DNA from: Bacillus safensis FO-36b | GTDB taxonomy: Bacteria > Bacillota > Bacilli > Bacillales > Bacillaceae | Assembly (NCBI RefSeq): GCF_000691165.1 | Contig: NZ_ASJD01000001.1 | Coordinates: 496,001 to 560,000, forward strand | DNA: 64,000 bases | Direction: 5' to 3' | In this document: positions 17,977-26,048 of the stretch, piece by piece | How the letters are laid out: every line of letters begins with the position of its first letter | Numbering within the stretch: the stretch's first letter is position 1 | Made by a program: the position numbers and the translations under genes | Notes under the pieces: generated by a model | Told to the model about the DNA's origin: nothing | Seen by the model: only the letters and a program-made list of their open reading frames with translations | The model's database searches: none

Positions 17977-19034
17977 AACTTGAAAAACTAAGAACACTTT
18001 TAAGTGAATTAGAGATCGATGGCCTTGTCATTACAAGCAGTTTTAATTTACAGTATATGACCAGCTTTACCGGATCAGCCGGTCTTGCTGTCGTTTCAAA
18101 GGACCGGGCAGCTTTTATCACGGACTTCCGCTATACAGAGCAAGCGAAGGACCAAGTCAAAGGCTATGACATCATTGAACATAAAGGAAACATTGTGGAA
18201 ACGGCTGCTCAAACGGCAAAGGAATTTGGAGTGAAACGCCTTGGGTTCGAACAAAACCATATGACATTTGCCACGTACCAGCAGTACGCAGCCAAAGCAG
18301 GCGGTATAGAGCTTGTTCCAGTCTCTGAATCAGTTGAAAAGTTGCGCTTGATTAAGTCTAGTGAAGAGATTAAGATATTAGAGGAAGCTGCGAAGATTGC
18401 AGATCACGCCTTTGATCATATTCTCACTTACATCAAGCCGGGCCTGACGGAAATTGCTGTCATGAACGAGCTTGAATTTTTCATGAGAAAAGAAGGTGCT
18501 GAAGGATCTTCATTCGATATGATAGTGGCCTCAGGTGTTCGATCAAGCCTGCCTCACGGAAGAGCGAGTGAAAAGGTGATTGAATCTGGTGATTTAGTGA
18601 CACTCGATTTCGGTGCTTACTATAAAGGCTATTGTTCTGATATGACAAGAACGATTGCTGTCGGAACACCAAGCGACAAGCTAAAGGAAATTTATCATAT
18701 CGTATTAGAAGCAGAAAACGCTGGTGTGGATAGAATCAAGCCAGGCTTAACAGGAAAAGAAGCTGATCGCATCACACGAGACATCATTGAAAAGTATGGC
18801 TATGGTCAATACTTCGGGCATTCAACCGGGCACGGGCTAGGTATGGAAATACATGAAGCGCCAGGCCTTTCCTCACGATCAGAGGTCGTCTTAGAAGAGG
18901 GAATGGTCGTCACAGTTGAGCCGGGGATTTACTTGCCAGATGTCGGCGGCGTGAGAATTGAGGATGATATTGTCCTGACAGCTGACGGCAATAAACGATT
19001 GACCCACTCACCGAAAGAACTTATCATATTATGA
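17973..19034 (+). CDS. pepQ: M24 aminopeptidase P family (Xaa-Pro peptidase)
   Basis: A 353-residue metallopeptidase (YqhT type). The N-terminal creatinase-like domain covers residues 1-125 and the pita-bread catalytic domain 130-353. Metal ligands appear in LDFGAYYKGYCSDMTRT (two Asp), HSTGHGLGMEIHEAPG (His) and the two Glu of VEPGIY and RIEDD. It cleaves peptides with Pro at the second position. In Bacillus it is regularly paired with efp, which is notable because EF-P helps translate proline runs. It overlaps aroQ and ends 25 bases before efp. Confidence 0.93.
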   Translation: MKLEKLRTLLSELEIDGLVITSSFNLQYMTSFTGSAGLAVVSKDRAAFITDFRYTEQAKDQVKGYDIIEHKGNIVETAAQTAKEFGVKRLGFEQNHMTFATYQQYAAKAGGIELVPVSESVEKLRLIKSSEEIKILEEAAKIADHAFDHILTYIKPGLTEIAVMNELEFFMRKEGAEGSSFDMIVASGVRSSLPHGRASEKVIESGDLVTLDFGAYYKGYCSDMTRTIAVGTPSDKLKEIYHIVLEAENAGVDRIKPGLTGKEADRITRDIIEKYGYGQYFGHSTGHGLGMEIHEAPGLSSRSEVVLEEGMVVTVEPGIYLPDVGGVRIEDDIVLTADGNKRLTHSPKELIIL

Positions 19035-19059
19035 TGGTGAAATGTAGGAGGATGACAAA

Positions 19060-19617
19060 ATGATTTCAGTAAACGATTTTCGTACTGGCCTGACAATTGA
19101 AGTGGACGGCGGTATTTGGAGAGTAGTGGATTTTCAGCACGTAAAACCAGGGAAAGGCGCAGCGTTTGTTCGTTCGAAACTGCGTAACCTGCGTACAGGT
19201 GCCATTCAAGAAAAAACATTCCGCGCAGGCGAAAAAGTAGCGAAAGCTCAAATCGAAACAAAAACAATGCAATACTTGTATGCAAATGGCGATCAGCATG
19301 TTTTCATGGATACAAGCTCCTATGAGCAGCTTGAACTAAGTGAAGCACAAATTAAAGATGAGCTGAAATATTTGCTTGAAAATATGTCTGTTCAAATCGT
19401 GATGTACGGTGATGAAACACTTGGAGTAGAACTTCCAAACACAGTAGAACTAGAAGTAGTAGAAACAGAGCCTGGTATTAAAGGTGACACAACATCAGGC
19501 GGCTCAAAACCTGCAAAAACTGAAACTGGTTTAATCGTCAACGTTCCTTTCTTTGTGAACCAAGGAGATAAATTAGTGATTAATACATCTGACGGCTCAT
19601 ACGTTTCAAGAGCGTAA
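19060..19617 (+). CDS. efp: Translation elongation factor P
   Basis: A 185-residue EF-P with the usual three beta-barrel domains. The tip loop of domain I has VKPGKGAAF with Lys32, the residue that receives a 5-aminopentanol modification in B. subtilis. The C-terminal [17 protein letters not shown] is standard. EF-P binds stalled ribosomes between the P and E sites and speeds peptide bonds at polyproline. It ends the aroQ-pepQ-efp operon; a strong terminator follows. Confidence 0.97.
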   Translation: MISVNDFRTGLTIEVDGGIWRVVDFQHVKPGKGAAFVRSKLRNLRTGAIQEKTFRAGEKVAKAQIETKTMQYLYANGDQHVFMDTSSYEQLELSEAQIKDELKYLLENMSVQIVMYGDETLGVELPNTVELEVVETEPGIKGDTTSGGSKPAKTETGLIVNVPFFVNQGDKLVINTSDGSYVSRA

Positions 19618-19623
19618 TGAACG

Positions 19624-19661
19624 AAAAAAGACTGTAAACCTCGTGTTTACAGTCTTTTTTT
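19624..19661 (+). terminator. Terminator after efp
   Basis: GACTGTAAAC (19630-19639) pairs with GTTTACAGTC (19645-19654) and is followed by seven T, with an A-run before the stem. Confidence 0.92.
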
Positions 19662-19787
19662 ATTGGAAAAATGACTCCTCAAGACAGGCCTTCTCTCAAT
19701 TCTCTCATTCATCTCTCTTCCTTCCTGAAAAACAAGACTACATCCAGCTGGTCAAGCATATAGTGTAAAAAAAGCTGGAGGTTCTAT

Positions 19788-20069
19788 ATGAAACAATTTC
19801 TCCCAGGTCTACACCCGTCAGTCGCTGCAATGGCAGGCATGAGATTCTTATCCGCCGCGATTGAACTGACGGCAGCCATCCTTATTTTAATCACAAATGA
19901 TGTACGGAAAGCGGTAGTCATCAATAGTATATTGGCAATCATCGGGCCGCTCATTTTTATTATCACGATGACGATTGGAATCTATCAAATTGCCGGGCAG
20001 CTATCCTATGCAAAGCTCGTGTTCATTTTCATTGGTGTCGTGTTTATTCTTGTTGGGATCTATAAGTGA
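19788..20069 (+). CDS. yqhV: YqhV, small membrane protein
   Basis: A 93-residue protein with three TM helices (about residues 12-32, 40-65 and 72-91). It matches YqhV of B. subtilis in length and in position just upstream of spoIIIAA. The function is unknown; in B. subtilis it is expressed in the mother cell during sporulation, which I recall but cannot see here. It begins after TGGAGG. The SigE promoter of spoIIIAA starts 9 bases after its stop, so spoIIIA has its own promoter. Confidence 0.83.
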   Translation: MKQFLPGLHPSVAAMAGMRFLSAAIELTAAILILITNDVRKAVVINSILAIIGPLIFIITMTIGIYQIAGQLSYAKLVFIFIGVVFILVGIYK

Positions 20070-20078
20070 AACGGCTTG

Positions 20079-20106
20079 GCATAATTAACGGCTCACATCA
20101 TACATT
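20079..20106 (+). promoter_or_regulatory. SigE-type promoter for the spoIIIA operon
   Basis: GCATAAT (20079-20085), a spacer of 13 bases and CATACATT (20099-20106) match the mother-cell SigE consensus KMATATT-N13/15-CATACAMT with one mismatch in each element. It lies 30 bases before the spoIIIAA start, as expected for this operon. Confidence 0.72.
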
Positions 20107-20135
20107 TTAGAGAAGAAAAAAAGGAGGGGAATTCG

Positions 20136-21059
20136 TTGCGGAGTTTGTTGGATATTCTCCCGCACTCGATTGGACAAGAACTCAGGCTGCTGAAAGAGGC
20201 AGAATGGGCGCAAATAGAAGAAATCCGCATTCGCACGGATCGTCCTATCGAATTGATGCAGGGAGGAAAACCACGTTTCCTTTCTTATCACACCACCTGG
20301 GAAGATGCGTCTCAGCTATTAGGCAGGCTGAGCAATTACAGCATGTACACACTTGAGGAAGAGCTAAAACAGGGCTATATCACCATATCTGGCGGACACC
20401 GGGTGGGACTTGCAGGAAAGGTGATCGTTGAAAACGGATTCGTCAAAGGGTTAAGAGATATCTCTTCATTTAATATCCGCATTGCCAAAGAAAAAATCGG
20501 AATTGCGCTTCCTTTTCTTCCTTATTTATATGAAGAGCACTGGCACAATACACTCATCATCGGTCCCCCGCAAACGGGAAAAACCACACTGCTCCGGGAT
20601 ATAGCACGTCTTGCTAGTACAGGCACAAAAACCATTCCTCCTAGAAAAACAGGCATTATTGATGAGCGTTCTGAAATCGCCGGATGTATCAGAGGGGTGC
20701 CGCAGCACCATTTTGGCCACCGGATTGATGTACTCGATGCGTGCCCAAAGGCTGAAGGATTGATGATGATGATTCGGTCTATGAGCCCAGAGGTCATGAT
20801 TGTCGATGAAATCGGAAAGAGTGAGGATGTAGAGGCACTTTTAGAAGCGATTCATGCCGGAGTCAGCATCATCGTCTCAGCTCATGGCTATTCACTTGAA
20901 GATGTATATAAACGACCTTCATTTAAACCGTTATGGGAGCTTCGTGTGTTTGAACGATATGTTGAATTAAATCGAAACAATGGGCCTGGCACGATCGGGC
21001 GAATGTACGGCGGGGACGGCCAAGAGATGAAATGGAGGCGGGGAGTGGACGTATGTTAA
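20136..21059 (+). CDS. spoIIIAA: SpoIIIAA, stage III sporulation secretion-type ATPase
   Basis: A 307-residue cytoplasmic ATPase related to type II/IV secretion ATPases. Walker A is GPPQTGKTT (about residues 143-151), and Walker B-like VMIVDEIGK follows. It is thought to power the SpoIIIA-SpoIIQ channel joining mother cell and forespore. The TTG start at 20136 follows the very strong AAGGAGGGG. First gene of an eight-gene operon. It overlaps spoIIIAB by 7 bases. Confidence 0.95.
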   Translation: MRSLLDILPHSIGQELRLLKEAEWAQIEEIRIRTDRPIELMQGGKPRFLSYHTTWEDASQLLGRLSNYSMYTLEEELKQGYITISGGHRVGLAGKVIVENGFVKGLRDISSFNIRIAKEKIGIALPFLPYLYEEHWHNTLIIGPPQTGKTTLLRDIARLASTGTKTIPPRKTGIIDERSEIAGCIRGVPQHHFGHRIDVLDACPKAEGLMMMIRSMSPEVMIVDEIGKSEDVEALLEAIHAGVSIIVSAHGYSLEDVYKRPSFKPLWELRVFERYVELNRNNGPGTIGRMYGGDGQEMKWRRGVDVC

Positions 21060-21568
21060 AGCTCATTGGCGCTATTTTCATTGTCGCGGCCACGACTTGG
21101 GGAGGATTCGAGTTTGCCAAACGATATAGCGACAGACCTAAACAAATTAGGCAGCTGCGGTTTGCTCTTCAGTCTCTTGAAGCTGAAATTATGTATGGTC
21201 AAACCCCTTTAGCACGGGCGGCAGAGCAAATTGCAGCGCAGGTAGGTCCTCCTGTCAATCAGCTGTTTGAACAATTTGCAGAAAAACTGAAAGTGGGGAC
21301 TTTTTCTGCACGTCATGCATGGAACGAAAGTCTTGAGGATGTTTGGAAAAAAACCGTATTGAAAAAAGGCGAATATGAGGCGTTGAAGCACTTTGGAGAA
21401 ACACTTGGCCAGCATGATGTCACTTCTCAGCAAAAGTATATCAAGCTTGCTTTAGGCCATTTGGAATCAGAGGAGAAAGAAGCTGAAATCGCCCAAGCGA
21501 AAAATGAAAAAATGGTCAGAAGCCTCGGATTTTTAAGCGGATTACTACTGATTCTTTTATTGATGTGA
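21053..21568 (+). CDS. spoIIIAB: SpoIIIAB, stage III sporulation protein
   Basis: A 171-residue protein with an N-terminal hydrophobic segment (LKLIGAIFIVAATTWGGFEFAK), a long helical cytoplasmic region and a C-terminal TM helix (FLSGLLLILLLM). It resembles GspF-like secretion platform components. The ATG at 21053 gives MLKLIGAIF, the family start, overlapping the end of spoIIIAA; an in-frame ATG at 21032 would lie deep in that gene. It is required in the mother cell for channel assembly. Confidence 0.94.
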   Translation: MLKLIGAIFIVAATTWGGFEFAKRYSDRPKQIRQLRFALQSLEAEIMYGQTPLARAAEQIAAQVGPPVNQLFEQFAEKLKVGTFSARHAWNESLEDVWKKTVLKKGEYEALKHFGETLGQHDVTSQQKYIKLALGHLESEEKEAEIAQAKNEKMVRSLGFLSGLLLILLLM

Positions 21569-21587
21569 GAGGAAGGGAGTCGAGAGC

Positions 21588-21794
21588 ATGGGCGTTGATG
21601 TAAACGTCATTTTTCAAATTGCCGGAGTAGGCATCGTCGTGGCCTTTCTCCATACGATTTTAGACCAAATGGGGAAGAAAGAGTACGCTCAGTGGGTGAC
21701 GCTGCTTGGGTTTATCTACATTTTGTTTATGGTGGCAACCATTGTAGACGATTTGTTTAAAAAGATTAAAGCCGTATTTCTATTTCAAGGATAG
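21588..21794 (+). CDS. spoIIIAC: SpoIIIAC, stage III sporulation membrane protein
   Basis: A 68-residue protein with two TM helices (residues 6-26 and 36-60) and a short polar loop (LDQMGKKEYAQW). It has the expected length for SpoIIIAC and the expected place between spoIIIAB and spoIIIAD. It is a component of the SpoIIIA-SpoIIQ complex. The start ATG is preceded by GAGGAAGGGAG. Confidence 0.94.
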   Translation: MGVDVNVIFQIAGVGIVVAFLHTILDQMGKKEYAQWVTLLGFIYILFMVATIVDDLFKKIKAVFLFQG

Positions 21795-21802
21795 GGGAGG
21801 GC

Positions 21803-22204
21803 TTACAAATCGAAATCATACAAATTGTTGGACTTGGTTTAATCGCTACTTTTTTAGCATTAATCGTCAAAGAACAAAAGCCAACCTTCGCCTTTATGCT
21901 TGTTGTGTTTACCGGATGTGTCATTTTTCTTTATTTAATTGATCAAATCTATGCCATTATCTCGATGATTGAAAAAATTGCAGCAAGTGCCGGCGTCAAT
22001 ATGAAGTATGTTGAAACCATATTGAAGATTATTGGCATTGCCTATATTGCGGAATTTGGCGCTCAGCTGACAAAGGATGCTGGACAAGGCGCCATTGCAT
22101 CCAAAATAGAGCTAGGCGGCAAGATCCTCATCTTGGTGATGGCAGTCCCAATTTTAACAGTCATCATTGAGACGATCTTAGGAATGATCCCGTCCATGAC
22201 GTAA
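21803..22204 (+). CDS. spoIIIAD: SpoIIIAD, stage III sporulation membrane protein, non-standard start
   Basis: The reading frame from 21803 encodes 133 residues, the length known for SpoIIIAD, with three or four TM helices and the conserved VKEQKPTFAFML and GIAYIAEFGAQLTKDAGQGAIASKIELGGKILIL. No ATG, GTG, TTG or CTG exists in frame between the upstream stop (21767) and ATG 21896. Starting at 21896 would remove the first TM helix and the conserved segment. The ribosome site GGGGAGGG (21794-21801) is 8 bases before ATC 21809 and just before TTA 21803, so initiation probably uses ATC or TTA. Translational coupling to spoIIIAC may help. Confidence 0.85.
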   Translation, partial: LQIEIIQIVGLGLIATFLALIVKEQKPTFAFMLVVFTGCVIFLYLIDQIYAIISMIEKIAASAGVNMKYVETILKIIGIAYIAEFGAQLTKDAGQGAIASKIELGGKILILVMAVPILTVIIETILGMIPSMT

Positions 22205-22223
22205 ATGAAAAGAGGTGATGACA

Positions 22224-23417
22224 ATGAAACAGGTGACCGCTGTAATGGGATTGATGCTTTTCTTTTGGCTGATTGCTCCGCATGCAGGGGCAGAAGAAAA
22301 AGAACCTTTATCTAATGAACAGCCAGCAGCACAGGAAGTGGCGAATGGACAGGCTGATGAACTTGAGCTTCATTCCATCAGTGACTTTTGGGAAACCATT
22401 TTGGACGAGTATGGCGGCTTTTTGCCAGAAAGCCAAAAGGGCACAGTGAAGGAAATGATTGACGGCGATAAAGAGCTGTCTCCCCAAACATGGCTGAAAG
22501 CTTTTGTACATTACTTATTTCACGAGGTTATTGCAAACGGAAAGCTCCTAGGTACTCTGATTTTACTCACCATCTTTTGTTCGCTTTTGCAGCTTTTACA
22601 AAATGCATTTGAACAAAGCACCGTCAGCAAAGTCGCATATGCTCTTGTTTATATGGTGCTGATTATTATTGCACTAAACAGCTTTCATGTGGCGATTTCT
22701 TATGCCACAGAAGCCATTCAAACGATGACCAGTTTTATTCTTGCTCTTATTCCTCTTTTACTAGCGCTTATTGCTTCATCAGGCGGGCTTGTCTCAGCCG
22801 GATTCTTTCATCCCGTTATTTTATTTTTAATGAACACGAGCGGTGTTTTCATTCAGTATGTCGTTCTCCCGCTCATCTTTTTATCTGCAATATTGAGCAT
22901 TATCAGTACGCTGACCGAACAATACAAGGTCACCCAGCTTGCCCAGCTGTTAAGAAATGTGGCAATTGGCGGGCTTGCCGTTTTTTTAACCGTTTTTCTC
23001 GGCGTCATTTCCGTTCAGGGTGCATCTGCGGCCGTTACGGATGGAATCGCTCTTCGTACAGCCAAATTCATTACCGGAAACTTCATCCCTGTCCTAGGCA
23101 GAATGTTTACAGATGCGACCGATACCGTGATCAGCGCCTCTGTTTTACTCAAAAATACAGTCGGACTAGTTGGGGTTGCCATTTTGATTTCAATTGCCGC
23201 TTTCCCGGCGATTAAAGTACTTTCGTTAGCCCTTATCTATAAGCTTGCTGCTGCCATCCTTCAGCCGTTAGGAGGCGGACCCATCATCAGCTGTCTTGAT
23301 GTCATTTCAAAAAGTGTGCTGTATATATTTGCCGCACTTGCTGTTGTGTCGCTCATGTTCTTTTTAAGCATTACCGTCATCATTACTGCGGGTAACCTGA
23401 CCATGATGATGAAGTAA
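22224..23417 (+). CDS. spoIIIAE: SpoIIIAE, stage III sporulation membrane protein
   Basis: A 397-residue polytopic protein. It begins with a signal peptide (MKQVTAVMGLMLFFWLIAPH, then AGAEE), has a soluble region to about residue 95, then six to eight TM helices to the end. It is the largest membrane subunit of the SpoIIIA complex. Three possible starts lie close together (GTG 22215, ATG 22218, ATG 22224); 22224 has the best spacing from AGAGGTG. Transcribed with its neighbours from the SigE promoter at 20079. Confidence 0.94.
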   Translation: MKQVTAVMGLMLFFWLIAPHAGAEEKEPLSNEQPAAQEVANGQADELELHSISDFWETILDEYGGFLPESQKGTVKEMIDGDKELSPQTWLKAFVHYLFHEVIANGKLLGTLILLTIFCSLLQLLQNAFEQSTVSKVAYALVYMVLIIIALNSFHVAISYATEAIQTMTSFILALIPLLLALIASSGGLVSAGFFHPVILFLMNTSGVFIQYVVLPLIFLSAILSIISTLTEQYKVTQLAQLLRNVAIGGLAVFLTVFLGVISVQGASAAVTDGIALRTAKFITGNFIPVLGRMFTDATDTVISASVLLKNTVGLVGVAILISIAAFPAIKVLSLALIYKLAAAILQPLGGGPIISCLDVISKSVLYIFAALAVVSLMFFLSITVIITAGNLTMMMK

Positions 23418-23431
23418 GGAGGGGACACCTT

Positions 23432-24064
23432 TTGAGTTTTCTCACGGAATGGATCACAAGTATTATTCTCTTTATCTTATTTGCGATTGTTATTGATCTT
23501 CTGCTTCCCAATTCGAGCATGCAAAAGTATGCAAAAATGGTCGTCAGCCTGCTGCTCATCGTGGTCATGCTCAATCCGATTTTTGCTTTATTTCGAGCGG
23601 ATCCTGATCAAATTTTTTCAGAATTGATGAAAGGGAAGGAAGAAGCGCAGTCAGAAGAAATAAAAAATCAGATGAATTTAGAAAAAAAAGAAATACAAGC
23701 CTCTCAGCGTGCATATATTTTAAAGCAAATGGCTGTCCAACTAGAAAAAAGCGCAAAGGAGCCACTGGAGAAGGAGAGCTATGAAATGAAACACGTAGAA
23801 GTGCTGGCTGATGAGGAGCATCTGGATCAGAATATGGAGGCGGATCAATTTCGCATCAAAGCAGTTCTTTCCCCGCTCACAGGTGATGCTGTAGAAACGG
23901 TGGCAAAGGTGGACATTGATCTCTCCAAGCAAAAGGAGGAAAGCGCTGGATCTTCTAGCAAAGAGATCACGAGGGTGAAAGAGACACTTGCTGATGTTTG
24001 GAATACGAGTCCTGAGCACATCGCGCTGAACATTGAGGGAGGTGACGCAGCAGATCATGAATAA
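23432..24064 (+). CDS. spoIIIAF: SpoIIIAF, stage III sporulation protein
   Basis: A 210-residue protein with two TM helices at the N terminus (residues 8-28 and 36-55) and a soluble C-terminal domain of about 150 residues facing the space between the two membranes. That domain resembles the ring-building motif of SpoIIIAG and SpoIIIAH. The TTG start follows AAGGAGGGG. It overlaps spoIIIAG by 8 bases. Confidence 0.93.
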   Translation: MSFLTEWITSIILFILFAIVIDLLLPNSSMQKYAKMVVSLLLIVVMLNPIFALFRADPDQIFSELMKGKEEAQSEEIKNQMNLEKKEIQASQRAYILKQMAVQLEKSAKEPLEKESYEMKHVEVLADEEHLDQNMEADQFRIKAVLSPLTGDAVETVAKVDIDLSKQKEESAGSSSKEITRVKETLADVWNTSPEHIALNIEGGDAADHE

Positions 24065-24728
24065 CAAGGACTGGAAACAAAAGCTGAAATCATTCTTCCA
24101 GCCGCCTGAAAAAGGTGAAGGGAAACCCAAATTAACGAAGCACCATTACTTGCTGCTTGTATTCATTATCGGCGTATCTTTCATGTTAGTCAGTCAGATC
24201 TTGTCACCGCCATCAAGCAAACAACAAGCTGCGGTTCCTGCTTCTAAAAAAACATCCTCAGAAGAGCAGGAGGTATTCAAACCGGCGTCCTCAGGTAAAC
24301 CAAAGAATTCAATTGAGGACGTGGAGCGAGAATACGAAAATCAGCTGAAAGAAATTTTAGAGACCATTATCGGCGTTGAGGATGTATCAATCGTGGTCAA
24401 TGTAGATGCAACGTCTTTAAAAGTGTTTGAAAAAAACAAATCCAATAAAAGTACAACGACCGAGGAAACAGATAAAGAAGGCGGCGTGCGAAGTGTCACC
24501 GATCAAACAAAAGAAGAAGAAGTCGTCATCATTAAAAATGGCAATGAAGAAACACCAGTCGTTGTTCAAACGAAAAAACCAGAAATCCGAGGTGTCCTCG
24601 TTGTTGCTCAAGGAGTAGACAACGTTCAAATAAAGAAAACCATCATTGAAGCGGTTACACGAGTGCTTGATGTACCGAGCCATAGAGTGGCTGTTGCCCC
24701 TAAAAAAATCAAGGAGGATTCGGAATGA
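24057..24728 (+). CDS. spoIIIAG: SpoIIIAG, ring-forming channel protein
   Basis: A 223-residue protein with one TM helix (about residues 27-50) and an intermembrane domain with a ring-building motif (EDVEREYENQLKEILETIIGVEDVSIVVNV and VLVVAQGVDNVQIKKTIIEAV). In B. subtilis it makes a large 30-fold ring in the intermembrane space. The ATG at 24057 overlaps the spoIIIAF stop; the ribosome site GGGAGGTG is 12 bases away, rather far. The residues between the TM helix and the ring domain are low-complexity. Confidence 0.93.
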   Translation: MNNKDWKQKLKSFFQPPEKGEGKPKLTKHHYLLLVFIIGVSFMLVSQILSPPSSKQQAAVPASKKTSSEEQEVFKPASSGKPKNSIEDVEREYENQLKEILETIIGVEDVSIVVNVDATSLKVFEKNKSNKSTTTEETDKEGGVRSVTDQTKEEEVVIIKNGNEETPVVVQTKKPEIRGVLVVAQGVDNVQIKKTIIEAVTRVLDVPSHRVAVAPKKIKEDSE

Positions 24729-25360
24729 TGTTAAAAAAACAAACGGTTTGGCTATTAACGATGCTAAGTTTAGTTGTCGTATTAAGTGTGTACTATATCA
24801 TGTCTCCACAGGGTGAAAATGCAGTGACAGTAGAAGATACGAAATCAAAAGGCACTGAAGAGAAAAAGGTTGAAACAGAAAAAGGGACGGATAAAGGAAC
24901 GGAAAAAGGTGCTGATAAGAAATCCACTGACAAAGAAACAAACGGCAAACAAGAGGATATCGAAACAAGCGGTGAAGAAGGAAAGGCTGTGTCAGAGCAA
25001 ACAGACGATGAGCTTTTTACAACATACAGACTAGAGCTTGAAGATAAACGAAGCAAGCAGCGCGAAGAATACAACGAAATTGTCTCCAGTGACGATGCAA
25101 CAGCCCAAGAAAAAAGTGAAGCATACGATCAAATGACAGCGCTCAGTGAAGCAGAAGGAACTGAGCGTCAGCTTGAGACCTTGATCAAAACGAAAGGCTA
25201 TAAAGATGCGCTCGTAAGTGCTGAAGGAGATAAAGTGAGTATCACGGTTCGTTCTGATAAAAAATCAAAATCTCAAGCGGCCGATATTATTGATATGGTC
25301 ACAAAAGAAATGAGAGGTCTTGATAACGTAGCTGTCACTTTCGAGCCCACTAATCAATAA
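24725..25360 (+). CDS. spoIIIAH: SpoIIIAH, SpoIIQ-binding channel protein
   Basis: A 211-residue mother-cell membrane protein: TM helix at residues 7-27, then a Lys/Glu/Thr-rich linker with repeats (GTDKGTEKGADKKSTDKE), then the YscJ/FliF-like domain (ERQLETLIKTKGYKDALVSAEGDKVSI) that binds forespore SpoIIQ. Last gene of the operon. ATG 24725 and ATG 24728 are both possible; the family start (MLKKQTVWLL) fits 24728. The first overlaps the spoIIIAG stop. The linker repeats probably vary in length between strains. Confidence 0.94.
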   Translation: MMLKKQTVWLLTMLSLVVVLSVYYIMSPQGENAVTVEDTKSKGTEEKKVETEKGTDKGTEKGADKKSTDKETNGKQEDIETSGEEGKAVSEQTDDELFTTYRLELEDKRSKQREEYNEIVSSDDATAQEKSEAYDQMTALSEAEGTERQLETLIKTKGYKDALVSAEGDKVSITVRSDKKSKSQAADIIDMVTKEMRGLDNVAVTFEPTNQ

Positions 25361-25371
25361 AAAAGAACTGG

Positions 25372-25398
25372 CGCCCTTTGCGGAAAAGGGCGTTTTTT
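25372..25398 (+). terminator. Terminator after spoIIIAH
   Basis: CGCCCTTT (25372-25379) pairs with AAAGGGCG (25385-25392) around a 5-base loop and is followed by six T. It ends the spoIIIA operon. Confidence 0.9.
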
Positions 25399-25554
25399 GA
25401 TGCGGCTTGACGCCCTCTCCAAGGTGCTTACGCGAGGCGCTTCGCCACAATAGTAGTTGAATTCATCGAAATCCTCCTGTAAGATGGTTATAGTATGTAC
25501 TTTTAGTACTAGCCTATAATAAAAAGATAAATCCATACATAGGGGTGCAAATCC

Positions 25555-26037
25555 ATGTTAAAAATCGAAGAAATTCATGAACTGATTAAATTAATTGACG
25601 ACTCTACTATCGATGAGTTTACGTACGAAAACGAAGGTGCAAAAATCAAACTGAAGAAAAATAAAGAAGTCGTTCAGCAAGTTGCGGCACAAGCACCAGT
25701 GGCTCCTGTCCAAGCAGCTCCAGCTCAACAAGCTCCTACAGCACAAGCTCCAGCTCAGACCGAAGCCCCTGCACAAGAGGCAGCTGCGTCTGAAAATCTG
25801 CATAAAATCACATCCCCAATGGTTGGCACATTTTATGCTTCCTCTTCACCAGAAGCAGATCCATACGTGACAACAGGTTCCAAGGTGAAGGAAAACACTG
25901 TTGTATGTATCGTGGAAGCGATGAAACTGTTTAATGAAATCGAAGCAGAAGTAAAAGGTGAAATCGTCGAAGTATTAGCTGAAAACGGTCAGCTTGTAGA
26001 ATTCGGACAACCCCTCTTTCTAGTGAAAGCAGAGTAA
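25555..26037 (+). CDS. accB: Biotin carboxyl carrier protein of acetyl-CoA carboxylase
   Basis: A 160-residue BCCP. An N-terminal part (residues 1-45) binds the carboxylase subunit, a Pro/Ala/Gln linker (residues 47-78) is flexible, and the biotinyl domain carries Lys124 in [12 protein letters not shown]. It delivers the carboxyl group for malonyl-CoA synthesis. It forms a two-gene unit with accC, 11 bases downstream. A TATAAT box (25515-25520) lies 35 bases before the start, next to a GTAC-containing imperfect palindrome that may be an operator. Confidence 0.96.
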   Translation: MLKIEEIHELIKLIDDSTIDEFTYENEGAKIKLKKNKEVVQQVAAQAPVAPVQAAPAQQAPTAQAPAQTEAPAQEAAASENLHKITSPMVGTFYASSSPEADPYVTTGSKVKENTVVCIVEAMKLFNEIEAEVKGEIVEVLAENGQLVEFGQPLFLVKAE

Positions 26038-26048
26038 GGAGTACGATC

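Noticed and set aside
25354..25536. Sixty-codon minus-strand frame across the spoIIIAH terminator
   Set aside because: No matching protein family, and it covers a terminator and the accB promoter; only the 12-codon frame with a perfect ribosome site was kept as a question.
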